DNA of 64,000 nt, from the NCBI RefSeq assembly GCF_000685215.1, contig NZ_ARYJ01000006.1:124001-188000 (forward strand). The letters are read 5' to 3'. This stretch comes from Hyphomonas jannaschiana VP2 (lineage in GTDB: Bacteria; Pseudomonadota; Alphaproteobacteria; Caulobacterales; Hyphomonadaceae). Positions 34,068 through 43,502 of the stretch are shown one piece after another. The position numbers and the translations under genes were made by a program. Below the pieces are notes generated by a model. It did not search any database, was not told the origin of the DNA, and saw nothing but the letters and a program-made list of their open reading frames with translations. Numbering within the stretch: position 1 is the stretch's first letter; each line of letters starts with the position of its first letter.

Positions 34068-35014
34068 TGAGCTCCGCATCTCCGCTGCTGATTGGCCTCT
34101 CCGCCGTGATGGTGGCCATCGAGGACGACATGCCGCTGGTGCTGGTCACGCGCCGCGGCAGCGAGGATGCGCTACCCTTCGGCCCGTTCCACCCGGACAA
34201 GCACCGCACGTTCGACCTGTCGCTGCGCGGCTGGGTGCGGGAACAGACGGGCTTTGAACTCGGCTATGTCGAACAGCTCTACACATTCGGCGACCGCGAC
34301 CGGGAAACGCCGGAAGCGACACTGGCCGGCGCTCCGCCGGATTCCCGCGTCATCTCTGTCGGTTATCTTGCACTGACCCCCGATGCCCGACCGGCCGGAG
34401 CCGGTTTCGAAGCCCGCTGGCAGAACTGGTACCGCTATTTCCCCTGGGAAGATCACCGCAACGGCCGCCCGCAGCTGATCGACAACCAGATCGCGCCGCG
34501 CCTGTTCACCTGGGCGGCCGGCAAGGAGCTGCGGCTGGAGCGGGCAAAGATCGCGTTCGGCCTGGATGGCGCGCGCTGGGCAGAGGAGCGCGTGCTGGAC
34601 CGCTACGAGCTGCTCTATGAAGCTGGCCTCGTGGCTGAGTGCGCACGCGATGCGAACCTCGCCGAGCCGGACATTGCACTGGGCGAGGCGATGGCCTCCG
34701 ACCACCGGCGCATTCTCGCCACCGCCATCTCCCGCCTGCGCGGCAAGATCAAATACCGTCCGGTCGTGTTCGAGCTGATGCCGGAGCGGTTCACCCTGTC
34801 GGCGCTACAGCGGACGGTCGAGGGCATTCTCGGCCTCAGCCTGCACACGCAGAACTTCCGCCGCGCGCTGGACAAGACGGGGCTGGTGACGGGCACGGGC
34901 GCCATGGAGACCGGAACGGGCGGGCGCCCGGCCGAGCTTTACCGCTTCTGCCGGGACCAGGCCATCTCGACCGGCGCGCCGGGCCTGTCGACCCCGCGCC
35001 GGTCAGCAGACTGA
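34064..35014 (+). CDS. Nudix-domain transcriptional regulator (NrtR-like)
   Basis: The product has 316 residues. The N-terminal Nudix-like domain (LLIGLSAVMVAIEDDMPLVLVTRRG) has a degenerate Nudix box: RGWVREQTGFELG lacks the catalytic acidic residues, as expected for a sensor. The C-terminal KYRPVVFELMPERFTLSALQ ... NFRRALDKTGLV matches the winged-helix part of NrtR regulators, which repress NAD synthesis genes in response to ADP-ribose. No NAD gene is next to it. It converges with an M16 gene one base away. Confidence 0.8.
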   Translation: MMSSASPLLIGLSAVMVAIEDDMPLVLVTRRGSEDALPFGPFHPDKHRTFDLSLRGWVREQTGFELGYVEQLYTFGDRDRETPEATLAGAPPDSRVISVGYLALTPDARPAGAGFEARWQNWYRYFPWEDHRNGRPQLIDNQIAPRLFTWAAGKELRLERAKIAFGLDGARWAEERVLDRYELLYEAGLVAECARDANLAEPDIALGEAMASDHRRILATAISRLRGKIKYRPVVFELMPERFTLSALQRTVEGILGLSLHTQNFRRALDKTGLVTGTGAMETGTGGRPAELYRFCRDQAISTGAPGLSTPRRSAD

Positions 35015-35015
35015 C

Positions 35016-36455
35016 TTATTCTTCCGCTTCGGTTTCGAACTCTTCCTCGGCGATGCCTTCCGGCTGGCCCACGGCGATGAAGAGATACTGCTGCGGATCG
35101 AGATATTCCTTCGCCACGCGGTTCACATCTTCCAGCGTAACTGCGCGCACCATGTCGTTGCGCGTGTCGAAATAGTCGATGCCGAGTTCTTCCTGACGAA
35201 CGCCCATCATCTGGCTGGCGATCTTGGCATTTGAATCAAAGCCCAGCGGGTAGGAGCCGGTGAGGTAGGCCTTGGCATCCGCCAGCTCTTCCTCGGTGAC
35301 ACCGTTCTGGGCGAAGTCTTCCATCTCGGCCTTGATGCCTTCGATGAATTCACCGGCGCTTTCATTCTTGGTCTGGCCGCCGCCACCCCAGGTCTGCAGG
35401 TGTTCGCCTGCCGACAGGCTCGTATAGATGCCGTAGGTCAGGCCTTTCTCGATACGGAGGGTTTTCATCAGCCGGCTCTCGAAGCCGCCACCGCCATAGG
35501 TATAGTTCAGGACATAGGCGGTGAAGAAATCCGGATCGTCCCGCTCAAGGCCCGGGCCGGTGAACTGTACCAGAGATTGCGGCTGCGGCAGGTCGACGAC
35601 AATCGGATCAGCAGGCTCCAGTTCCGGCAGGACGATGTCCGGCGTTTCCGGCAGTGTCGACGTCTCGGGAAGCTCGGCAATAACCTCGTCGATCATCGGT
35701 GCCAATTCTTCCGGCGTGACCGCACCAACTGCGGTGACCAGCAGGCGGTCTTTCACCATCAGCTTGCGCATCTGTTCTTTCGCCAGTTCCGGCGTCAGCG
35801 CTGCGACACTTTCCTCTGATTTCGTCCGTGCATAGGGGTGGTCGGGATAAAGCGCCTGCGACGTGGCTTTCCAGGCGAGATAGCCGGGGCTCGTCTCACG
35901 GGTCTTGAGACCGACCTGCTGCTCACGGCGGAAACGTTCGAACGGGCCTTCGTCGAACCGCGGATCGGCAAAGGCCGTCGCGATCAGGTCCATGGCATCA
36001 CCGGCATTGTCGGTCAGCATGGAAGCCGAGCAGGAGGTCCAGTCATTCGAGGCCGAACAGGCGAAGCTCATGTTCAGGTCTTCCATCCGCGTCTGGAAGC
36101 CAAGGGAGTCGAGATCGCCGGCGCCTTCATTCATGTGATAGGTGACGGCATCGGTCAGGCCCTCCAGCCCCTCCGGGTCGCTCGCCTCGCCGCCTTTCCA
36201 CGCCATGTTCAGCGACAGGATCGGGATCGAGGGTTCCGACACCAGCCAGACCGAAGCGCCACCCGGCGTCGTGAATTGCTGGATCTCGGCGAAGTCGCCG
36301 GAGTGAACCGCGACTTCAAGCGGTGCCGGTTCCTCGACGGTCTCCACCTCGACTTCGACAATTGTTTCCGGCTCCACCGGCGGCGGATTGAAATAGGCGC
36401 AGGCGGACAGGCTGGTCGCGGCAAGCAGGCCGGCGGTAAAAGTCAGGAGTCTCAT
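35016..36455 (-). CDS. M16 family peptidase-like lipoprotein, non-catalytic partner
   Basis: The product has 479 residues with lipoprotein signal MRLLTFTAGLLAATSLSAC. It has two M16 repeats. The catalytic HxxEH is replaced by TYHMNEGAG, which lacks the second His. Later motifs such as GGGGFESRLMKTLRIEKGLTYG are kept, as in the non-catalytic chain of heterodimeric bacterial processing peptidases. Its ATG is one base after the stop of the catalytic gene upstream. The start at 36455 restores the signal sequence. Confidence 0.88.
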   Translation of the reverse strand: MRLLTFTAGLLAATSLSACAYFNPPPVEPETIVEVEVETVEEPAPLEVAVHSGDFAEIQQFTTPGGASVWLVSEPSIPILSLNMAWKGGEASDPEGLEGLTDAVTYHMNEGAGDLDSLGFQTRMEDLNMSFACSASNDWTSCSASMLTDNAGDAMDLIATAFADPRFDEGPFERFRREQQVGLKTRETSPGYLAWKATSQALYPDHPYARTKSEESVAALTPELAKEQMRKLMVKDRLLVTAVGAVTPEELAPMIDEVIAELPETSTLPETPDIVLPELEPADPIVVDLPQPQSLVQFTGPGLERDDPDFFTAYVLNYTYGGGGFESRLMKTLRIEKGLTYGIYTSLSAGEHLQTWGGGGQTKNESAGEFIEGIKAEMEDFAQNGVTEEELADAKAYLTGSYPLGFDSNAKIASQMMGVRQEELGIDYFDTRNDMVRAVTLEDVNRVAKEYLDPQQYLFIAVGQPEGIAEEEFETEAEE

Positions 36456-36456
36456 A

Positions 36457-37827
36457 TCAGTTTCCTTCCTCGGACGGCAGCAGCTGTGCCTCGATGTAAT
36501 GACGGTCGGGGCCAAACACGGTGCGCACGGCGGCGATGGCCTCTTCCGGCGTAACCGCGCGGACATCATCCGGATAGGAAAGGACGCTCTCAATCGTCCC
36601 GCCGATGGCGAGGGTCGAACCGAAGACATTCGCCATGGTCGACTGGCTGTCACGCGCATAGATCGCGCTTGCGGCCAACTTGTTCCGGGCCCGGATGACT
36701 TCCTCTTCCGTGAAGCCCTCTTCCAGCGCCTTGCCGACTTCCGCCATCACGGCCGTTTCCAGCTCATCCATGCTGACGCCTGGGGCCGGGCTGGCCGAGA
36801 TCACGGCCGGTCCCTGATCGTGCAGATCGGTCCAGGCATAGGTGGAGGCGCTGATCGCCAGTTGCTGTTGCTCCACAAGCGACTGGTAGAGGCGGCTGGT
36901 CATGCCGCCGCCCAGTACTTCCAGGCCAACCTCGAGCGCATAAGCCTCTTCCGGGGAGCGGATCTTCGATACGCCATTGTAGTAGCGGCTCCAGACCGGC
37001 TGACGGACTTTCGGGTCGGAATGGATGAGCAGGTCGTTCTCGGTCAGCAGCGGCACGTCGCGCCATTTGCGCTGGCCATGTGCCGTGCCGGTCGGAACGA
37101 TCTGGCCATAGGTCGCCTCGGCAAGCGTGCGCACTTCGTCTTCGGTCACATCGCCGGCGACGACCAGGATGGCGTTCTCCGGGCTGTAGTATTCATGATA
37201 GAAGTTCAGGCCGTCTTCCGGCGTCAGCGCGGCCACTTCATCCATGTTGCCGATGACAGTGATCTCGTAGGGATGGCCCTTCCACAGTTCGGACAGGACC
37301 TGTTCCTGCAGGATAACACCGGGATTGTTGTCAATCCGCTGGCGGCGTTCTTCCTTCACAACATCCCGTTCGGAGATGAAGGCGCCTTCCGGGTCGTCAT
37401 CGATAACCAGGTTTACCATGCGGTCCGCTTCCAGCTCCATCATCGTGCCGAGCTGTTCCTTGGCCACGCGCTCGAAATAGGCAGTGTAGTCCCAGCTGGT
37501 GAAGGCGTTGGACTGGCCGCCATTGCGCGACACGATGGAGTCGAACTCACCCGGCGCCAGCGTATCGGTCTGCTGGAACATGACGTGTTCGAAGAGGTGG
37601 GCGATCCCGCTCTTGCCGGGCGCCTCATCGACGGCACCAACCTTGTACCAGACCATATGGGTCACGACCGGCGCGCGGTGATCGGGGATCACGACCACTT
37701 CCATGCCATTGTCGAGTTCGAAGGTTTTGGGGGTCCATGCCTCTGCCGGGGCGGTGGCATTGTCAGCCAGGGCCGGCAGGGCAAAGACGGCAAGGGCCAC
37801 AAGCCCTCCGGTCAGTGTCCGTTTCAT
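36457..37827 (-). CDS. M16 family zinc metallopeptidase, catalytic chain
   Basis: The product has 456 residues with signal peptide MKRTLTGGLVALAVFALPALA, so it is periplasmic. The inverted zincin motif is intact (GIAHLFEHVMFQQT; His77, Glu80, His81). The C-terminal part has GGGMTSRLYQSLVEQQQLA. It should work with the non-catalytic M16 lipoprotein encoded next to it. The ileS-lspA-DUF3035-M16-M16 order is a conserved alphaproteobacterial arrangement. Confidence 0.92.
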   Translation of the reverse strand: MKRTLTGGLVALAVFALPALADNATAPAEAWTPKTFELDNGMEVVVIPDHRAPVVTHMVWYKVGAVDEAPGKSGIAHLFEHVMFQQTDTLAPGEFDSIVSRNGGQSNAFTSWDYTAYFERVAKEQLGTMMELEADRMVNLVIDDDPEGAFISERDVVKEERRQRIDNNPGVILQEQVLSELWKGHPYEITVIGNMDEVAALTPEDGLNFYHEYYSPENAILVVAGDVTEDEVRTLAEATYGQIVPTGTAHGQRKWRDVPLLTENDLLIHSDPKVRQPVWSRYYNGVSKIRSPEEAYALEVGLEVLGGGMTSRLYQSLVEQQQLAISASTYAWTDLHDQGPAVISASPAPGVSMDELETAVMAEVGKALEEGFTEEEVIRARNKLAASAIYARDSQSTMANVFGSTLAIGGTIESVLSYPDDVRAVTPEEAIAAVRTVFGPDRHYIEAQLLPSEEGN

Positions 37828-37872
37828 GGGCTTGTTCCCTTGCAAGAGTTGGAGGTCCGACACCGGGCTGGA

Positions 37873-38364
37873 TCAGGTTCCCGGCAGCTTGACGCGCGGC
37901 TTGGCCGACGTGCTTTCGATTATCACCGGTTCATTGCCGGTAGCGTTGTCCGTCGCCGCCGATTCAGCGTCTTCCGGATTGTCCTTCCGCCAGAACAGGA
38001 TGCGGTCGGTGATCGTGGTCGGCTTCCGGATCGACTTGAACTCTTCATAGTCGAGGCGGGTGCGGATCATCGGGCTGACGGCATTTGCGTTCGCTGCGGC
38101 CACGAGCGCCCGTTCCGAGGCGCTGGCATTGACGCCGAGCGTCGCGCCGAAGGCGGCTGCATTGTCATTCTGGGCGGCCTCCACTTCAGGCGGGAGCGAC
38201 TCGCCAGCCCCCGGCGGGCGCAAAGAATAGTCCGGCGGCACAGTCAGCGGCGCTTTGGTGACAACCCGGAACTCGTCCGGCGTACGGGAACCGGCTCCGC
38301 TGGAGCAGGCCGCCGTCGCCAGGCAAACGGCGCCCAGGGCCAGAAGGGAAAGCTGCGTCTTCAT
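37873..38364 (-). CDS. DUF3035 lipoprotein
   Basis: The product has 163 residues with lipobox ATAACSS. The conserved core SRTPDEFRVVTKAPLTVPPDYSLRPP identifies DUF3035, known from alphaproteobacterial ileS-lspA loci. The C-terminal part is low complexity. The function is unknown; an envelope role is likely from the lipid anchor and its position beside lspA and the M16 pair. Confidence 0.85.
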   Translation of the reverse strand: MKTQLSLLALGAVCLATAACSSGAGSRTPDEFRVVTKAPLTVPPDYSLRPPGAGESLPPEVEAAQNDNAAAFGATLGVNASASERALVAAANANAVSPMIRTRLDYEEFKSIRKPTTITDRILFWRKDNPEDAESAATDNATGNEPVIIESTSAKPRVKLPGT

Positions 38365-38379
38365 GTGGCGTCCTCGCCT

Positions 38380-38916
38380 CTAAGTTTTGGATGGCCGGTC
38401 CGGTTTCCCGGACGGCTTTCTACCCGACAGTACGAATTGATCGACAAACAGCAAGACCGCGCCAACACTGATCGCAGCATCGGCGACATTGAAGACCCAC
38501 GGAAAGTGAAGGGCGCCGGCGTTGATGAAGTCCACCACGGCACCGAAACGCACGCGGTCGATCAGATTGCCGAACGCCCCGCCGATCACCAGTGCCAGCG
38601 ACAGTTTCAGCAGCCGTCCTTCGGCCACCAGCAGCCAGCGCAGGAAGCCCAGCGCGATGGCCAGCATGATGCCGGCCAGGATCCACCGGCCGATGCCCTC
38701 GGACTGGAACATGCCGTAGCTCATGCCCCGGTTCCAAACCATGGACAGGTTGACCGGGCCGGGCAGTTCGACCGTTCCGCAGGCAAAGCTGTTATGGAAG
38801 CATTCCATCGCACGGAACCGCTCATTCGCCAGAACCATCGATTTGGTCACCTGGTCTGCAATCAGCGTGACCGGAATGATGGCCAGCGGCCAGACCTGAG
38901 CAGGTTTCATTTGCAT
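38380..38916 (-). CDS. lspA: Lipoprotein signal peptidase
   Basis: LspA is the inner-membrane aspartyl peptidase that removes lipoprotein signal peptides after lipidation. The product of about 178 residues has four helices. The catalytic Asp motifs are GGAFGNLIDRVRFGAVVDFI and WVFNVADAAISVG. DQVTKSMV is the usual N-terminal motif. The start is uncertain: a GTG at 38931 and an ATG at 38910 are also in frame and none has a clear ribosome site. It lies 58 bp or less downstream of ileS. Confidence 0.93.
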   Translation of the reverse strand: MQMKPAQVWPLAIIPVTLIADQVTKSMVLANERFRAMECFHNSFACGTVELPGPVNLSMVWNRGMSYGMFQSEGIGRWILAGIMLAIALGFLRWLLVAEGRLLKLSLALVIGGAFGNLIDRVRFGAVVDFINAGALHFPWVFNVADAAISVGAVLLFVDQFVLSGRKPSGKPDRPSKT

Positions 38917-38974
38917 GCGGGGAGATTGCACCCCGTCCCCGTCAGATCAAGCGATTCCGTGCAGGTTTGTCCGC

Positions 38975-41900
38975 TCACTCGCCGTGCGTCGCATCCCAGG
39001 CCTTCACGGCCAGCGCATCACGCGGGGTGATGTCCGGAAATTCCGGATCGGCGATGGCCGGGTCGAAATACTTCCAGCTGCGCCGGCATTTGATGCCCTC
39101 GGCTTTTTGCGGGTAGACGACCACACCGGGCGTGTCGTCCAGCGTGAAGCCGCCACCCTTGCCTTCCAGCGTATTCACCAGCTCGACGCCCGACGTGATG
39201 AACAGGTCGGCTGCGTCTTCGCCTTCGAAGGCTTTCACCAGGTCCTCATCCGCAATGTGCACCACCGGCGCCGCCTCCAGCGAAGCCCCGATACGCTTCT
39301 CGCGGCGTTCCACTTCCAGCGCACCGGTCACGACACGGCGCACGGTGAAGATCTTCGCCCAGCGCTCTGCCAGCTTCTCGTCTTTCCAGTCTTCCGGCGT
39401 GTCCGGGAAAAGGAGCAGGTGGACCGAGTCCGCCTTGCCGCTGAGATGGCTTTCGAGGAAGGCCTCTTCCATCGTGAACGGCATTACCGGCGCAAGCCAG
39501 GTGAGCAGGCGCTCAAGGACGGCGGCCATGACCGTGCGCGCGGCGCGGCGGCGGTTGCCATAGACGGTCGTGAGATCATCCCAGGCTTCCATCGTGCTGA
39601 AACGCGGGTCGCAATAGAGGCTGTCTTTGCGGATGTCGAAATAGACGGCCGACAGGTCCACGCCCGCGAAATTGATGAGCAGGCTCATCACACGCTTGAA
39701 GTCGTAGACCGTGTAGGCGGCCTTCACCTGCGCATCGAGCTCGGCGAGTCGGTGCAGGACCCAGCGTTCGAGACCCGGCATTTTCGCCGCTTCGATCGCC
39801 TCGTCTTCCGTCCAGCCGTCGAGCGCGCCCAGCAGGTAGCGCACCGTGTTGCGCAGTTTGCGGTAGGTTTCGACCGAGCCCTTGATGATCTCGTCGGAGA
39901 TGCGGAGGTCTTCGGTATAGTCGCCGGACGCGGTCCAGATGCGCAGGATCTCGATCCCGTACTGTTTCTGGATCTGTTCCGGCTCGATCGTGTTGCCGAT
40001 CGATTTGGACATCTTCTTGCCTTCGGCATCGACGATGAAACCGTGCGTCAGCACCTGTTTGTAGGGCGCCATGCCGCGCGTGGCGCAGCATTCCAGCAGG
40101 GACGACTGGAACCAGCCGCGATGCTGGTCGGAGCCTTCCATGTAGAGGTCCGCCTGCCCGGTTTCGGGATCGATGATGCCGCGTTCGCGCAGGGCGAAGG
40201 CGTGCGTGGTTCCCGAGTCGAACCAGACGTCGAGCACGTCCGTGACCTTGTCCCATTCATTGGCCGACAGGCCGAGGGGGCTCAGGAAGTCTTCCGCCGG
40301 CGTATCGAACCAGGCTTCGACGCCGCCCTTTGAGATGGCGGTGCGGATGGCTGCGTTGAGCGCGTCCGCCTGCTCTTTCGCCAGCGCGGCCGTGTGCGGC
40401 TCACCCGACTTGTTGACGAAGATGGTGATCGGCACGCCCCAGTTGCGCTGGCGCGAGATCAGCCAGTCCGGACGGCCCTCGACCATGGACCGCAGCCGGT
40501 TGCGGCCGACGGCCGGGAAGAATTCGGTCTCGTCGATGGCTTTCAGCGCGTTCTCGCGCAGCGTCTTGCCGTTCGGGCCGGGCTTGTCCATCGAGATGAA
40601 CCATTGCGGCGTAGCGCGGCGGATGACCGGCGCTTTCGAGCGCCAGGAGTGCGCATCGCGGATCGTCGTCATGCCGCGTGCGAGCAGATTGCCGCTCTCG
40701 GCGAGGGCCGCGATCACTTCATTGTTCGCCTTGCCCGGCTCGCCGCGCTTCTTGCCGCTGGTGCGGATGATGTCCATGCCGCCGAAGCGCGGCACATCCG
40801 GCGTGTAGCAGCCGTCCGGATCGACGATCTGGCGGATTTCCTGCGTCGTGTGGCCGGACTCGACCCAGACATTGAAGTCGTCCTCGCCATGTGCCGGTGC
40901 GGTGTGCACGAAACCGGTACCGGCATCGTCGGTGACGTGCTCACCGGCGAGGAGCGGACGCAACTCCGACCAGAATTCCTTAGCCCAATGGTCATCGAAC
41001 CGCCCGTCCGGGCCGCTCCGGACAAAGGGGTGATGCAATTTGATATGATTGAGGTTTTCCTCAGCGGTCAGTTCAATCACTTTTCGGAATGATTTGACCT
41101 TCGCTGCGGCCATCACCTCATCAACAAGCTTATCCGCAACGATGAGGAGATCACCCGGCAGCGCATAAGGTTCGAAGCCCAGTTCTTCAGAGGAATAAAC
41201 CTCCTCCACGCGATACAGTGAATAATCGACATTCGGATTAAATGCGACGGCCTGGTTTGCGGGAATGGTCCACGGAGTCGTTGTCCAGATGACAACACTC
41301 GCGTGTTCCAACTCGTCGAAATGGCCGCTCGGGTCCCCGGTATATTCCGCAACAGGAAACTTCACCCAGATCACCGGCACCTTGCGGTCGTGGTATTCGA
41401 CTTCCGCTTCGGCGAGCGCTGTGCGCTCCACCGGGCTCCACATGATCGGCTTGGCGCCGCGGACCAGCGAGCCGGTCATCGCCATCCGCAGGAATTCGCC
41501 GACGATAGAGGCTTCACTCTCGAACTTCATCGTCAGGTACGGATTGTCCCACTCGCCCTCGATGCCGAGGTTGCGGAATTCCTTGCCCTGCACCTCGACC
41601 CATTTCTCGGCATAGGCGCGGCAGGCGGCGCGGAATTCTCCGGGCGGCACATCGTCCTTCGTCTTGCCCTTGGCGCGGAACTCTTCTTCCACCTTCCATT
41701 CGATGGGCAGGCCGTGGCAGTCCCAACCCGGCAGGTAGGACGCGTCGAAACCCGCCATCTGGTGCGAGCGGACGATGATGTCCTTGACGATCTTGTTCAT
41801 CGCCGTGCCGAGGTGGATGTGGCCGTTGGCGTAGGGCGGGCCATCATGGAGAATCCACGGCTTCGCACCGCGTTCCTTCGCATCGGCGCGCAGGCGGTCG

Positions 41901-42031
41901 TACAGGTTCAGATCGTCCCAGCGCCTGATCCAGTCAGGCTCACGCTTGGGCAGGCCGCCACGCATGGGGAATTCGGTCGCGGGCAGGAACAGGGTGTCGC
42001 GATAATCTCGGTCGGTCAGGGAATCGGTCAT
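38975..42031 (-). CDS. ileS: Isoleucyl-tRNA synthetase
   Basis: This is a class I aminoacyl-tRNA synthetase of 1018 residues. The HIGH motif appears as HIHLG in GPPYANGHIHLGTAMNK, the editing domain contains WTTTPWTIPANQA, and the KMSKS loop is GKKMSKSIGN. The C-terminal anticodon-binding region follows. The extended length (1018 versus about 940) is usual in alphaproteobacteria, and the C-terminal Cys zinc site of the E. coli type is not evident. It leads the lspA operon. Confidence 0.98.
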   Translation of the reverse strand: MTDSLTDRDYRDTLFLPATEFPMRGGLPKREPDWIRRWDDLNLYDRLRADAKERGAKPWILHDGPPYANGHIHLGTAMNKIVKDIIVRSHQMAGFDASYLPGWDCHGLPIEWKVEEEFRAKGKTKDDVPPGEFRAACRAYAEKWVEVQGKEFRNLGIEGEWDNPYLTMKFESEASIVGEFLRMAMTGSLVRGAKPIMWSPVERTALAEAEVEYHDRKVPVIWVKFPVAEYTGDPSGHFDELEHASVVIWTTTPWTIPANQAVAFNPNVDYSLYRVEEVYSSEELGFEPYALPGDLLIVADKLVDEVMAAAKVKSFRKVIELTAEENLNHIKLHHPFVRSGPDGRFDDHWAKEFWSELRPLLAGEHVTDDAGTGFVHTAPAHGEDDFNVWVESGHTTQEIRQIVDPDGCYTPDVPRFGGMDIIRTSGKKRGEPGKANNEVIAALAESGNLLARGMTTIRDAHSWRSKAPVIRRATPQWFISMDKPGPNGKTLRENALKAIDETEFFPAVGRNRLRSMVEGRPDWLISRQRNWGVPITIFVNKSGEPHTAALAKEQADALNAAIRTAISKGGVEAWFDTPAEDFLSPLGLSANEWDKVTDVLDVWFDSGTTHAFALRERGIIDPETGQADLYMEGSDQHRGWFQSSLLECCATRGMAPYKQVLTHGFIVDAEGKKMSKSIGNTIEPEQIQKQYGIEILRIWTASGDYTEDLRISDEIIKGSVETYRKLRNTVRYLLGALDGWTEDEAIEAAKMPGLERWVLHRLAELDAQVKAAYTVYDFKRVMSLLINFAGVDLSAVYFDIRKDSLYCDPRFSTMEAWDDLTTVYGNRRRAARTVMAAVLERLLTWLAPVMPFTMEEAFLESHLSGKADSVHLLLFPDTPEDWKDEKLAERWAKIFTVRRVVTGALEVERREKRIGASLEAAPVVHIADEDLVKAFEGEDAADLFITSGVELVNTLEGKGGGFTLDDTPGVVVYPQKAEGIKCRRSWKYFDPAIADPEFPDITPRDALAVKAWDATHGE

Positions 42032-42211
42032 GGATCTTCAGTGTGAACGGATTGGAAGAGGAATGCAGGGCTCGAAAAGCAAATCCCGGCCTCGCCCAGA
42101 CCCTTCGGTGGGGTCAGCGCGCAGCCGGGCGGCTAATTCGAATTGTGAATATCCGGTCCATCGGCAAGCGCCTTAACAGGCAGAGGTTAACCTGTCACTA
42201 GGGCGGATGCC
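42032..42211. promoter_or_regulatory. ileS upstream region
   Basis: This 180-bp non-coding gap upstream of ileS contains a perfect 10-bp palindrome AGGTTAACCT (42184-42193) and a longer imperfect repeat ACAGG ... CCTGT around it (42176-42195). It may combine an end structure for the YbjN-like gene with the ileS promoter. No riboswitch fold was recognised. Confidence 0.3.
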
Positions 42212-42775
42212 TCAGCGCGGTGCCGTGACCGCGGCCTGTGGCGGGCCATAGGCCAGGCGGCTGGCCACTTTGGCGCACAGGGCATCGAAAACGGCCGCAT
42301 TCTCGATCAGATTGCCCCAGGTGATGCCCTGATCGAGGATCACATAGCGGGATACATGCACCGTATCCCGGTCCTCCTTGTAGATGGAGACAGCGCTGAA
42401 GGACCGGTCAATGGCCGTGACCTCCTCATAGGACATGGCCGAGCCGAAAGCCGCCATGAACTCGACGCCCCGGCAATCGGTCGCCGCCTCATCCGCACAA
42501 ACCGAATAGATCCCGAGCGTCAGGCCATCCGGCAAGCGGGCGAATACGAACGGGGCACCCGTCTCATTCTGTCCGGCTGCCAGGAATGCACCGCCGAGAT
42601 CGTCGACGAGCAGGCGAAGGTCATCGAGCTGGACATTGCGGATCAGGACATCCGGAGACCGGCTGACACGCGGCACGTCTTCCAGTGTCTCTGGCGGCGC
42701 CACAGATACCGGTTGAGCCAGCGCCTCACTGCCTGCGAGTGCCCAAAGAAAAAATGCTGCGAAAACAGTCCGCAA
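42212..42775 (-). CDS. YbjN-like secreted protein (copy 1)
   Basis: The product has 187 residues with a signal peptide (start, then RTVFAAFFLWALAGSEALAQ). The mature part has IRNVQLDDLRLLVDDLG and HVSRYVILDQGITWGNLIENAAVF, which align with the neighbouring copy (VRSVNLEDLKAIAVSEG and RYIILDGGQRMENLKINL). YbjN domains resemble type III secretion chaperones; the role is unknown. The start is a TTG, forced by an in-frame stop just upstream and supported by AAGGGGTGAGG beside it. Confidence 0.7.
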   Translation of the reverse strand: MRTVFAAFFLWALAGSEALAQPVSVAPPETLEDVPRVSRSPDVLIRNVQLDDLRLLVDDLGGAFLAAGQNETGAPFVFARLPDGLTLGIYSVCADEAATDCRGVEFMAAFGSAMSYEEVTAIDRSFSAVSIYKEDRDTVHVSRYVILDQGITWGNLIENAAVFDALCAKVASRLAYGPPQAAVTAPR

Positions 42776-42859
42776 ACCTCACCCCTTGCCTGCCAATTCC
42801 CCGCCAGACATATCTCATGCCCGGCTTCGATGTCAGTAATATGGCAGACCCGAGGCGGG

Positions 42860-43420
42860 TTACTCGCTGTCCTCGTCTTCTTCGTCCCACAGCCAGTCGT
42901 AGTCGTCCTCATAGGGCCAGATGACATCTGCCACGAGCGGGCCCAGGGCGAGTGCATTCTGGAGATTGATTTTCAAATTCTCCATCCGCTGACCGCCGTC
43001 TAGGATGATGTAGCGGGTGACGCCAAGCGTCTCGCCCTCCTTGTCCCACCAGGTGGAAACCGCGGCGTAGGCGAGGTTGGCCTCATTGATCTTTTCCGCC
43101 GTGACGTCCTCGTCGCTGTCGTAACGGACCTGCACCATCATGCCGAGGCAATCCTCGGAGTATTCGGAGCCACATGCCGTGCCAATCAGGTGGAAGATCA
43201 GACCGTCGGCATTTGTTGCCCGGACCGAGACATCGCCCTCGCCGCCAACTTCGGTGATTGTATGGCCTTCGGAAACCGCGATAGCCTTCAGGTCTTCCAG
43301 GTTGACGCTGCGCACGATCCGGTCGTCATTCGCCAGAGACGTGTCGGCGCTGAACTCCTGTGCGAAAGCCGGGAAGGATATGGCCGCCGCCAAGGCTGCC
43401 GTGGTGAGCAAAGTGCGCAT
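42860..43420 (-). CDS. YbjN-like secreted protein (copy 2)
   Basis: The product has 186 residues with signal peptide MRTLLTTAALAAAISFPAFAQ and a very acidic C-terminal tail (DDYDWLWDEEDEDSE). The YbjN core includes a Cys pair (GTACGSEYSEDCLGM) also present in copy 1 (VCADEAATDCRG), so a conserved periplasmic disulfide is likely. The ATG at 43420 restores the signal peptide. The pair of paralogues separates ribF from ileS, which are often close to each other. Confidence 0.75.
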   Translation of the reverse strand: MRTLLTTAALAAAISFPAFAQEFSADTSLANDDRIVRSVNLEDLKAIAVSEGHTITEVGGEGDVSVRATNADGLIFHLIGTACGSEYSEDCLGMMVQVRYDSDEDVTAEKINEANLAYAAVSTWWDKEGETLGVTRYIILDGGQRMENLKINLQNALALGPLVADVIWPYEDDYDWLWDEEDEDSE

Positions 43421-43502
43421 GGGAAACTCCCTGTTGCTGTCCCCAGATGGGCGCAGCATGGCGGGGTACGGCGGTAATGAAAAGAGAAAAGTCTAACGAA
43501 AT

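Noticed and set aside
36499-39030. 843-codon plus-strand frame opposite the M16, DUF3035 and lspA genes
   Set aside because: It crosses several real minus-strand genes and their gaps, and its translation is a low-information antisense product.
42173-42190. CtrA site upstream of ileS (TTAA ... TTAA)
   Set aside because: The two TTAA elements are 10 bases apart and not 7, so they do not fit the CtrA consensus.
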